From the NCBI RefSeq assembly GCF_016808335.1, contig NC_053140.1:27522086-27586085 (forward strand): 64,000 nucleotides of DNA, read 5' to 3'. Every line of letters begins with the position of its first letter. The first letter of the stretch is position 1. Origin of the DNA: Panicum virgatum. Lineage: Eukaryota; Streptophyta; Magnoliopsida; Poales; Poaceae. The position numbers and the translations under genes were made by a program. This document shows, piece after piece, positions 1 to 10,700 of the stretch. The notes under the pieces were generated by a model, which did not search any database, was not told where the DNA came from, and saw only the letters and a list, made by a program, of their open reading frames with translations.

Positions 1-844
1 TACCCATATCCACCCCAAGCTTATTTTTAATCGCATTTGCCCGTTCCTCTTTGAACTTAAGGATATCGGCCTAATAGTGCTGGCTGGTATAAAACTCAGA
101 AAAACGATGTGCATTAGAATTTCCATGTGCCATCGTCTGTGAAGAAGTCGGGATCGGTCCTTGGTTAGGTCCAGATCCTCGTGGCCCTCCCACTACAGTA
201 GTAGTGCGAGTTAGTGTATACAGTGACAATTCATTAGTTCGGCTAGGGGCAGCCGAACCTGGAATTGTCTCGAGAGGCGTCGGCGACGGTACTGAGTAAC
301 CGGTTTGACCGGTTGGACCGGTCTGATCGGTCTATGGAACCGGTCCGCCTGGTGCTGTGTGCACGGTCGACGGTGGTAGGGTTAGCCCTGGGAATGAGTT
401 CGACGGCATACCATAGAGTGGTTCAGATGTGAACTCAGGGGTAGCCGAACTCGGATCTAATGAGTTAGGATCTGACAAGGGTTGTTTACCTTTAAGCGCA
501 TCAACATCACTACTCAATTTAATCAATATATCACCCACAGCAGCTTGTGCAGCAACAATCTTTTGATCCATTATGGATGACATTCTATCAAATATATCAG
601 AGGGAGAGAGGCTTACATTGGGGATCTCTTCAATCTTGTCCTTGCTATGCTTGAGAGACGGCATTACGAACTCCTCCACCCTCTTGACGAGGCCACCACG
701 ATCCTTCTTGAAGCCCTTCAAGAATTGTGCCTTGACGTGGTCCTCCACAAGAAGGTAGGCCTTGCGCTCCTCTTCGGTGAGCTCCTCCATTGTAGCCGTG
801 ATGATGTTTTCCTTGTCGATCTCTGAAGAGCCCATCTTCTTCAA
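1..844 (-). pseudogene. Broken gag of an LTR retrotransposon (runs off left edge)
   Basis: A minus-strand frame starts with ATG at 844, just downstream of a primer-binding site and LTR, where gag of an LTR retrotransposon belongs. The first 170 residues are open: an acidic/lysine-rich start (MEELTEEERKAY), a helical middle and a Ser/Pro-rich end. A TAG lies at 332-334 and another at 71-73, but the same frame otherwise continues to the window edge, so the gene looks broken by two point stops rather than ended. Between them the DNA carries repeated CCGGT motifs that translate into Thr-Gly repeats. No zinc knuckle, protease or polymerase is visible in the part present. The family is inferred from position and composition; I do not recognise a specific named element. 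Confidence 0.7.
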
Positions 845-883
845 AGAGTAGATTAGATCGGTTTTAAAACCAGATTAATCTGT

Positions 884-900
884 TCCCAGCGGAGTCGCCA
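884..900 (-). other. Primer-binding site of the left-edge LTR element
   Basis: On the minus strand this reads TGGCGACTCCGCTGGGA, the form of primer-binding site common in grass Gypsy-type elements. It lies 7 bp inside the LTR end at 908 and upstream of the gag start at 844. Confidence 0.75.
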
Positions 901-907
901 AAAAGTA

Positions 908-1388
908 TGTTGACACAGAATCGCGCCAACACACTTGAATGCACTAGAACGCACAACGATCGTCAAAACGATCAACACAGCGAAAATCCTGGGTGGACCG
1001 GTTTGACCGGTGCAAGCAGGGACCTCGCGAAGACCTAGAACAGCGAGCTCGGGAGGGACCCCGTCGGAGCTCGTGAACGTAGGGTTGCTCTGAGGTCGGC
1101 AAGGCCACTCAGAACGTCTTCAAACGCCGTTGAGATGAAGGAAGAAAGCAATCTAAGGTTGGAAAAGACTAGAGTTTTAGAGATAAAAAGTAATGTGATT
1201 TTTGTATTGATTCGATTGGGAATACCTCAATCGGCCTAGCCTTTATATTTATAGGCCGGGGAAGTCGTACCCCTCTCCAAGTCGGTTTATACAAGAATTT
1301 CAAAAATAAAATGAAGTCTACTCGAATTACAACTGGGCAGACCGGTCTGACCGATCGGTCTCTAAACTGCCAGAATTGACTGTCAACA
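908..1388 (-). repeat. 5' LTR of the left-edge retrotransposon
   Basis: The segment begins TGTTGACA and ends TGTCAACA on the plus strand, an 8-bp perfect inverted terminus of TG...CA type, and it abuts the primer-binding site. Length is 481 bp. Sequence just outside (1389-1428) resembles the last part of the LTR (repeated CCGGTC motifs and an AATTGGCTGTTGA stretch), so the outer end could lie up to about 40 bp further right. The element's other LTR is outside the window, so the target duplication cannot be checked. Confidence 0.75.
1246..1254 (-). promoter_or_regulatory. TATA box in LTR
   Basis: The minus strand reads CTATAAATA inside the LTR, at a plausible place for its promoter, which would fire leftward into the element and away from the AMSH3 gene. 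Confidence 0.55.
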
Positions 1389-1721
1389 CGACCTGTCTGA
1401 CCGGTCGGCCTAGAATTGGCTGTTGAGCAGGAAGCATTATATACTCGCAATATAATCCCAATACGCCTTCGTTGCCCTGGGACCCCGCTCTCCGCCTCCG
1501 ACCTTCCCCACCCCACCTGGCGATTTTCCCTTGCTCCTCGCCCACCGGCTCCAGCTCGCACGCCGTCCCACCCGCTTCCCCTCTTTCTCGGCTAACCTTA
1601 CTCCGCCTGTGTTACCACCCTTCAACCGCCCCCCCCCCCCCACCCAAAGGCCAACAGCGGATTGGAGCAGAGATCCATCCGGATTCTCGTCGGTCGGGGA
1701 AGAAGACCCGCCCCGCCGGAG
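1389..1721 (+). promoter_or_regulatory. 5' flank and 5' UTR of the AMSH3 gene
   Basis: Only about 330 bp separate the retrotransposon LTR from the AMSH3 start codon. A weak TATATA lies near 1438-1443. From about 1460 the sequence turns GC-rich, as in a grass 5' UTR, with a run of C at about 1629-1641. The transcription start cannot be fixed from sequence alone. Short frames in both directions here look compositional. Confidence 0.45.
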
Positions 1722-4700
1722 ATGGCCACGGTACCTCCTCGCCGGGCTAGGGGAGACGTAAATATCGAGTCCCTGGCGCGGCCGGTCGCTGTCGACCACC
1801 GCATCACCATCCAGTACTACTTCCGCATCGCCGACAACCTCCTTCGCCAGGTACCCTATGATCGATTCCCCTCCCCTTGTTGTGCAAGACTTGTTAGTTT
1901 TGCGTGTATAAGTGGTAGCTTCGGATTTGAGCGCGTGTTCGAGTAAACTGCCAGAATACCGTAATTATGAGCAATTAACACTCGGCTTGTTGAAATCCGG
2001 TGTTTTTTTTTGTGTTGTCCGCAGGCTGATGTGTATCGAGAGGAGAAGAACCTTCTGGACCTGTACATTATCCTCTTGAGATATTCGAGGTGAGGTGTTG
2101 ACTGAAATCTTGTCAATTTCTTGTTAAAATTGTCAGCTTGGAACTGTTTGGCTTGAGAAATAGAGTGATCCATCACCATCTCATTCCTCACATTTTTGTT
2201 TGGTTGCATAATAGAATGGTTTCATCCATCAGCACTTCTTCCTTCACAAACACATATAGCTTAATAATTAGGATTGGTCTCATTCCACCATAATTCATGG
2301 AGATCACCCCATGATGGACCATTCCATACTAGACAAGGTGGCTATGTTACACGGATACCGGTATGGGTATCTGATACGATACGTATCAGATCGTAGATAC
2401 ACACTTTCCCAAAAAATGCCGATATGGGGATATGGCTAGGATAATTAATAGTTATATATAAATATCACATAGATATTCAGCAACATAGTGGCAATTCCCT
2501 AAGGCCAGTAGGCCACAATCAGAGGATAACTAACATAATTGAGTTCAATCATACTGGAAGCTGGAAAGAAAGACATCAAGCCATTAATTGATGAAAAGAT
2601 AGGAAAGAAAGGCAAGAGAGCAGAAAGACTCCTAGTCTTCTTCCATCACAGGGTTCTCCATATCATCGCTCATGCTCTCGCCCCCATCTTCAAAAGACAC
2701 ACTTACCATCAGGGTTCATCAAGCGACAGAGGGGGCTGCAGTTCAGAGCGCTAGAGCGGAAGGCGCAAAACATGGCGAGGGGTAGCTGTCCAGGGAAGAA
2801 CTTACTTGTTTTGAAGGGAGGGTCTCGCCGGCGACCGATTTCTGCCGTGGAAGAGCTTGCCGGCAGCTTGCGGCCCCTGGATCTAGAGGGCGACAGGCGA
2901 AACTCGGGAGGTCAGGCGTGGGGGAGGAACATGAGCACGACGATTGCGGCTGCTGCTGCTAGGTCACTGAGGGGACTAGTAGTCTCAAGTCTGGTATAGG
3001 GTGGGCTAATTGGGCCGACTACTACTTTGGGCCGTATCCCATCTAGCCCAAACGTGTCGGATACAAGTATCCGAGCCAATACGTATCTGTTTTTGTGGGA
3101 TACAGCTGGAAACATATCGGTGTATCCATGTCCGAAATGTGTCGGATATGTGATACGCCACCCCATAGGAGTATCTGTGTAACACAGCAAGGTGGCTCAA
3201 CAAACCAAACATTTTAAGGATGAGGCTCACGCTTGGCAATATGCTGGGGCTAAGGGATTGACTACCCTTTACCTCGAGTTGGGTTTAGCCCATGGATAGG
3301 GTGTTGTGTGGTTTAGTTGGTCCGGTCCTGCCTCAACAAACAAACCAAACATGCTATACATGTTATCTCTGTACATTGGCAGCTTGTTGCTTGAGACGAT
3401 ACCCAAGCATCACGATTACATTGCATTTAAGGCGAGAGAAAAGGAATTCCTGAAGAAAGGCCCCCACAACTCTAAGGTATCGCCTTGCTGAGCTTATAGC
3501 TACCTTTTTGTTTACTGTTTCTAATGTTCTTAGATAGGGATACTTTCTTGGTTCTTTAAACATGCAATTTGTCGTGAGTAGAATGGAGAATCCAAGCACC
3601 TTAGGATCAGTGTCTTGGTGAACCCAAGCATAGGTTCTAAAAGTTTTTGCTGAGTGACTGAAATTGTTTAATTTTTTTCATTATAGAAACTTCATAATGT
3701 TCTCAATGAGCTAGAATCCCTGAAGCCAGTTGTGCAGAAACAATTTGCCAACTGTAATAGCGGTGGTGCAGAGGAACCTAATGGTGTGCATGGAACCTAT
3801 GCTGCAAGCAGTGGGATGGAGCAGCATATCCCAAGCCCGTATATGCCAAAGGTACACAAATCATTGGATGGCATTTCCCATCCTTAATGTAACAGTAAGC
3901 AAGCATTGGAAGGTGTTATGTGCTTAAAATTACCAATTTATTGTTCGGGATGTCTGGTTGTAGTCTTACATTCCCCCTTGTTCAGTCATTGGCGGGAAGC
4001 CCTACTGGACTACAGCAGAAATCGTTCTCTAGTTCAAACCTTCCAGCAGCATCAGTGCAGAATGTTCAACCTGAGAGACAACTAATCAAACGGTATGTTC
4101 TGATGTGCTACAACATGTTCACCTTGACCTGTAACTAGATTAGCACATGATCCATCCATCCCAAATTTGGCTTTTCTAGGTGCATATACACAATTTCTAG
4201 ATACGTAGTAAAAACCACATATTTAGAAAAGCCAAAACGACCAGTAATTTGGAACTTATGGAGTACTCCCTCTGTTCCAAATTATAGGTCGTTTGACTTT
4301 TTTGACACCAAGCTGACCACTTGTCTTATTCAAAAATTTGTGCAAAATATCACTTCTTTTGTTGTGGCTTGCTTTATCAATACAAGTTCTTCAAGAATGA
4401 CTTAAATTTGACTATGTTAGCACAAATTTTTTGAATAAGACGAGCGGTCGAACTTGTCGTCGAGAAAGTCAAATGACCTATAATTTGGAACGGAGGGAGT
4501 ATATTGGATTTCAGATTGAACAGTTGGTTACAATCTTGTATTTATATAACTGCAGAAAATTATTAAATTTTTCATTGGATTTACCTATTTCATTTAGTTA
4601 ATGAATTTTACTTGGGTGAGCTTGTAGGGTCTGCCTTGCTGTTACACAACTGCTCCTGTTTGGTTCAAATCTCATAGTCTTAGGTGTTCTCACTGGGGTG

Positions 4701-7700
4701 GGGTAGGTTGAGATGTAATGAATTCTTTTACCATTTTAGCTATGGAGGCATTTTATGGACTTAGGATCATATGGTTACACTCTATGAAAATTCACAATGA
4801 AAATCATAGATGAAAAAAATGCTATTCAGTATATGTTCTTGCAAGATTTTCTGCTAAAGAAATTATCATATGCTCTGTAATTATACAACTAGGACACTCT
4901 TGTATTGTCAGAATATATCTACATTTTTTACAGCACACTCATGGCCATATTTTTTATTAAATTTGCTAGTGCACATATTCTAACCTTTTACATCTACTTT
5001 TTAAGTGCACTAGCATTTGTGTGTAAAAAAAGCTAATATGATCCTTTCGTCATATTTGCTTTTCAGTAAAATTTACGAATGACCTAAGCGTGTGGTTTCA
5101 CTTGGCAGGAGTGAGCTGTCTTTATAATTCTCCTTTTTTTTTCTCGAATGTCTTTATAATTCTCCTGATTATATTATTCTGAACATTGCCTAGGATAGTT
5201 GATGCAATGCACTTTATTTTTTGTGCAAGTACACTACTTTATACTTAAATAAATAAGTATGAATGCATTCTTGCTTGCATCGCTCTGTTTTTTGACTTAC
5301 ATTATATAGTTTTGAAGAATTCTTTTGTTAATAAATATTTCTTGAACACTTTTTTGTTAATAAATACAGACATAATTTTGTCTTTGGCTTTGTAACTTAT
5401 GCAGATATTCTACTCTGCCTTATCCAAAAGAGGAAACATTATCAAGACACTCAGTACTAGGACCAAATGGGCTTCATGGCCAATGGGCAGGGCCTGTTAC
5501 TGGTACCAGGGTATATATTGTTTATGTTTTTGTATTTGCATTTCGTTTTATGTATGGTTGATTATAATGATGGGCATTTGTGTTTCGCTCATGCCTGTTG
5601 CAGATTGAGTATCCATGTAATCCTGAATTGACCCAAACTGATATCTCAAGGTGAGAACTTGGAAAATCTTCAGCTTGTCCTTTGTAACAAAGGCAGTCTA
5701 TACTCACAGTTATATGGAGTTCATAAACTTAGCTTTCTGCTGTCTCTGCAGTTTAGTGCCATCTATCTTGAACCAGGACAGCTTGCATGGTCCCAATACA
5801 GTATCACAGGACAGAAATGATGATATGCTGTCTGTTCTCTCACTTGATGATGGAAGATGGTCTTTGCCAGTAGAAGAACCAACCTCAGTATCTCCGGGTT
5901 TGGAAGCAGAGTTTTCCCAGCTGAATATAAGACAACCTTGTCCCCCTCCTGTCCTAGCACAGGTGCATTCTCAGCGTGGACCGATTCCTCCATCAAGAGT
6001 TGCTGATCCAAGACCAGGACTTGCTACCTCTGACACTGGACGCTATCAGAATTTGCATGTGGTAATCTCTTCATGAAGATTTTATTTTTTTCTTTTGACG
6101 CTATGATCCCAAATTCACTACATTTGAGCAAATATATGGATGACTATGATTTTTTTGAACAAGACACATGAGTATGATTTTCTTGACTACATCTTAATCA
6201 TATACTTGAATTGTGAGGTGATTTGATTTTACCATTTACCAGCCAGTGGCATTAATGGAGTGCTTCCTGAGGGTTGCTGAGGCAAATACCGCAAAAAATT
6301 TGGAAACCTGTGGGATTCTTGCGGGTAGCCTGGTATGCACCTTGCCCAAAAAGCAAATGAAAATAGTACTATATATGGCTATAACATTAACAATTTCTTT
6401 TGTAGAAAAAACGAACTTTCTATGTGACGACGCTGATAATTCCTAAACAGAAATCAACATCTGATTCAGTAAGTTGTTATTTTATGCTGTTACATACTCT
6501 TTATTTGCTCCGTTTCTCCATTAGATATTGGTTCTGACCTGGACTATTTTCTGAATAATTGGCCATCCATTAGGAGCTTGTTATGATTCTAAGATCGTTA
6601 GGGTTAAACACTGACGGGAAGATAGCTGGGCGGAGTCGGCTTGGAGGGAGACCAGACTATTAGTGGACATAGGATTAATTCTTCTCATTGATTGATCTCA
6701 AATTACTGCCATGCCTGTGTATATATAGAGCCGACATCTAATAACCTGATGATTATCGTAAAAAAACTAACTAATATAATCTCTCTCCTAATCCTTATCT
6801 CTTGACATGAGGGGCGGATGGGCTGGCCCTCTGGCCACCCATAACACTTCTCCCCCCCCTTTTCGAGCAGGTAGTCCTTGAGCTGCAGCAGACCTTTGTT
6901 AGGAAAATGACACGACTCAATACTTGATTAGGCCTTTTATATCTCGGCTTTACTTTGTTATTTATGACTGAAATGCAAAGTAAATCGACTCTTTATTAGT
7001 GGCATAGCTTGAACTGTTGGATCCCATCTGGAAGCATGAAGAGATAGAATGCAGGGGCAGCTTCGCTGGTTCACTGCCTTGTGCCTTGCTTAGGACAGAG
7101 TTGTAGCCTGTGTTATTTGTAGTTCTGATGAGTTGCCTTGTCATTTCTGGCACTAATACCAGAGATCATAGAGTTCTACCAGGGGGTTTGGTTCGCCTGG
7201 GCCCCACTGAAAGAACCCTGCCTATGGCTGCAGCTCATAGGAATCTACGCTGCATCTACCTGTGCCGACAGATGCCGGCAAAATCAGAGGATCTGACGGT
7301 TCGACCGTCCGCCCATTCTGGGCAAGTTCTGTGCCCAGTGTCTTGGCCTGGGGCACCCATCGCATCTGCTGCGCCACGCAGAAGTGGCCTGAAGTGCCGG
7401 CTTGAGCCATGCTGGGCAGAGGTGACCATGAGCGATCATGGACGAAGGTGGTGATTCGCCGCAGAGATGGGTGGAGTGACTAGTGCATTGTCCATGCCGT
7501 CACCCTCATGAGGAAGCCACATGCCGTGGCTTGCAGGTGCACGGCCACCGCCTTCTCCTTCAAAGACGTCCATGTGATTGCCTGGGCGATGGAACCCACA
7601 GAGGAAACCAAGAGGGGAATGGTTGCATCTTCCCTCGTCGTGTCCACGGCAGCCGCACGGATGTTGACTGCGTTGCTGTGTGGCGTCTTGAGACGAACCC

Positions 7701-10700
7701 TCAGTACCTAGCGCTGGCAGCATGTTGGTGGGTCGGGCGCAGCCATGAGAGCAGCTCCAAGCAGGCCATCACCCTGCTTGGGGCTTGCGCCGAGCAGACC
7801 ATCCTGCTGTGTCGCCTTCTCAATGTCGCAGATCAATTCCCTTCACAACCGGTCCACCAAATCCCTTAGTTCTTTGTGCTCCTCTTCTTCGGCATGTAGC
7901 GACCTTCACAGCCTGTCTGCTAATTCAGACCACAATGGTGATTGTACTGCCGATTGATTGGCAGCAGAACCATGGGAAAGGATCCCTAACTCATGTTACC
8001 AGATGTTATGATCCTAAGATCATTAGGGGTAAGAACCTCTGGGAAGGTAGCGCGGAGTCAGCTTGGAGGACGACTAGACTATTATGGGACTTTAAAATTA
8101 ACTAGTTAATATGCCCGTGCGTTGCTAGGGGGAGACAATGCATGCGAAGCCATATATATATATATATATCTTTTTCATATTGACTTGTCATAGAACCATA
8201 GAGCATCTTGTGCATCCATATAATCAAATCTGAAAGTTAGATTTGGAAGTCTTGTGGGATAAATTTATACTTATAATCAGAAAAAAAGCAAGACTGATGA
8301 AGCCAATTTTATGCATCTCAGTCGCTGTTTCAAAATCATTTTGATATAACATGCATCAGCAGCACAAAGAATCATTCACCATGTGCTCATAGGTGTTTAT
8401 TCTGCTCCTCTGCAAGAAAAACCAAAAACATAAATTTTCAGTGGAAGCTCTATGTATTAGTTGAACTAATTAAGAGAATCTCATGAAACAGTAAAATGCT
8501 ATGTAAAGGATACTGGTCATGCTTGTATACCCGGTTTGCATCTGAACCCAAACAAAATGCAAAACACACACACGTAAAAAATTCATTAGGCTTATCTTGT
8601 TCCTCTGTTGGGCATATGGCCTTTCAAACAATTTTGCCCAGCAGCTTTGCCCCCTCCCGAAGCACCACGGCGAACGAGCGAAGCCAACGGAACAAGCTCG
8701 TACACACAGACGCACAGCAACCAACATTGAACAACGCCATGCTAGGAGAACTACTGCAAGAGGCCGGTGAGTTTGCTCACCGGTGTCATTGCTGCCTCGG
8801 CAGATGGAACAGTTGTGGCCGCTCCTGTCTGTGGCCGCGCCCGGCGCTGATGGATCGGACTACCTCCAGTTCACCTTGTCTTTCTTCATTCCCACTTGGG
8901 TATATGGATGACGACGCGACGGGTGCAGCTCCGCATGGTGTTGCTTGATAGGGTTACTGCAAGTGCAAGTTGCTGGTTGCGGCACTGTAACAGGGGACCG
9001 GGAGGCGTCGGCCAGACCAACGGGATCAATTGGACTTAGCTATAGCATATTGGGCTGTCAGGTCACCATTGATGGTCGAAGTTGGATCAGCTTACTCACT
9101 CCATGAATCGTCTTCTTCCTCGGGCTAGTTGCAGAACACTGATGCTAGCGCCGGGATCTTCGATTCTCGGAGGAAAAGCAGGGGTCAAGGCGTCCTCACT
9201 ACCCTGGTTAGGTGGCGGGCGGGCGGCCACTCTACCTTACATATTGTTGGGTTTGCAGCTGCTCGACGAGCGCACTCCAATCCGAATCGACGGTGATGGG
9301 AATTGGGATCGTATTGGAACTGGAGTTCGATCGGTGCATCAAGGAAGAAGTACCAGGTGGGTCCACAGAAAGTCAACAACGTACGAAACCACAGAAACAG
9401 TCCACACTTGAGAAATAGGAGAGATTCTTCTTCATTGATTGATCTTGAGTGACTGGGTGCCTATGTATATATAGAGCCAGCACCTAACAACCAGATAATT
9501 ATTCTAACAAACCAACTATAACTAATATAATCTCTCTCCTAATCCTTATTTCTTGACATGAGGAGTGGATGGGTTGGCCCTCCAGCCACCCATAACGGAG
9601 CTTCTGAAAAATACCATCTTCAGATTTACTGATATCACTAGGTTCGTGCCCGTGCGTTGCAACGGGCAACAAAAATTTTATCAATTCATATATTAACTCA
9701 TAATTCAACTTTATATAACTTCTTCAAAATTCAACTACAATGGTAAAAGTTTACTCAAAGTAATGTATAGCATGGGTAGCGCAACGTTGGTCTTAGCAAT
9801 ATGATATTATAAGGATAATTTAGACTTGAAAGAATCATTCCAGTGCTATGAGTGAACAAAAGTAAACCCAAAACAATATTCTACACATCCAAAAAATATT
9901 GCATTCGATGAAATCAAAATATCCATCATGGATTAAGAATTCATCTAGACAAAATCACAGTATCCATAATCTCATAAGCATAGTTTGAATATTTTATCTC
10001 ATATATCTAATTCAAATGTCTTTTCCTGTGATGCTTCTTAACACAATCAAGAAGTATTTTCCGATATCAGTTTCCATCAAACGCCAGTGCGTCAATCACA
10101 AAATTCCTCCTCAGTGCTTGTCCATCCTGGAGCTGTGCTGAAATGAATCATGAACGTAGAAAAACATAATATACGCACCACACATATTGGTGTAGTCCTC
10201 ACATGCTTCCAGGCAGCCATATATTGCAGAACTATGTAGCCAGTTAAACACATGTGATTGAATGCTCTGTGAATACATGTGTCAGAGTCATATATAATAG
10301 ACTGCAATTTCAGATATGAGTTAAGTTACCTGTCTTTATCCTCGACAATACCATCTGCACTTTTAGCTTTCCATGTGAAAATGTTCTGGCTCCATGCCGT
10401 ACCGAGAACAATATATCATTTCAGTATAAGCGTAAAGATGCCCTACACACGTTACGTATTTGGCTAGTATAAAGGATCTAAACTGGAGTGCAAGCCCGCC
10501 ATTACAAACTGAGCACATGAGGACCTGGGCCTGGTAAGAGCAATTATTCCTTCCAGACAAGCCCTGAGTAAAGCAATGTATCCATTGTATCCAGAGGTAC
10601 AGGAGCATATGACAAATTTTAAACGGTACAAATACCGTATACAGCATGTCAGCTCATATAATCCATAACCATGTTAAGTCGAAATGTCATGTTTTATTCA

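Larger units (their letters stand above)
6579..9597 (-). mobile_element. Short non-autonomous LTR retrotransposon, split by a Helitron
   Basis: Two LTRs lie in direct orientation: 6579-6846 (268 bp) and 8004-8101 plus 9425-9597, the latter interrupted by the Helitron at 8102-9424. The 5-bp duplication GAGCT flanks the element at 6574-6578 and 9598-9602. The element is minus-oriented: a purine tract AAAAGGGGGGGGAGAAG (minus strand) abuts the inner edge of the left LTR, and a primer site resembling TGGTATCAGAGC (here TGGTAACATGAG, 7990-8001) abuts the right LTR. The 1.16-kb interior has no gag or pol that I can recognise; a short end-of-polyprotein-like stretch (QLKDYLLEKGG) precedes the purine tract, suggesting a Gypsy parent. 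It sits inside AMSH3 intron 10. Confidence 0.88.

Noticed and set aside
7222..7869. Frames in the interior of the intron-10 LTR element
   Set aside because: No gag or pol motif, and frames on opposite strands overlap; the interior is treated as noncoding.
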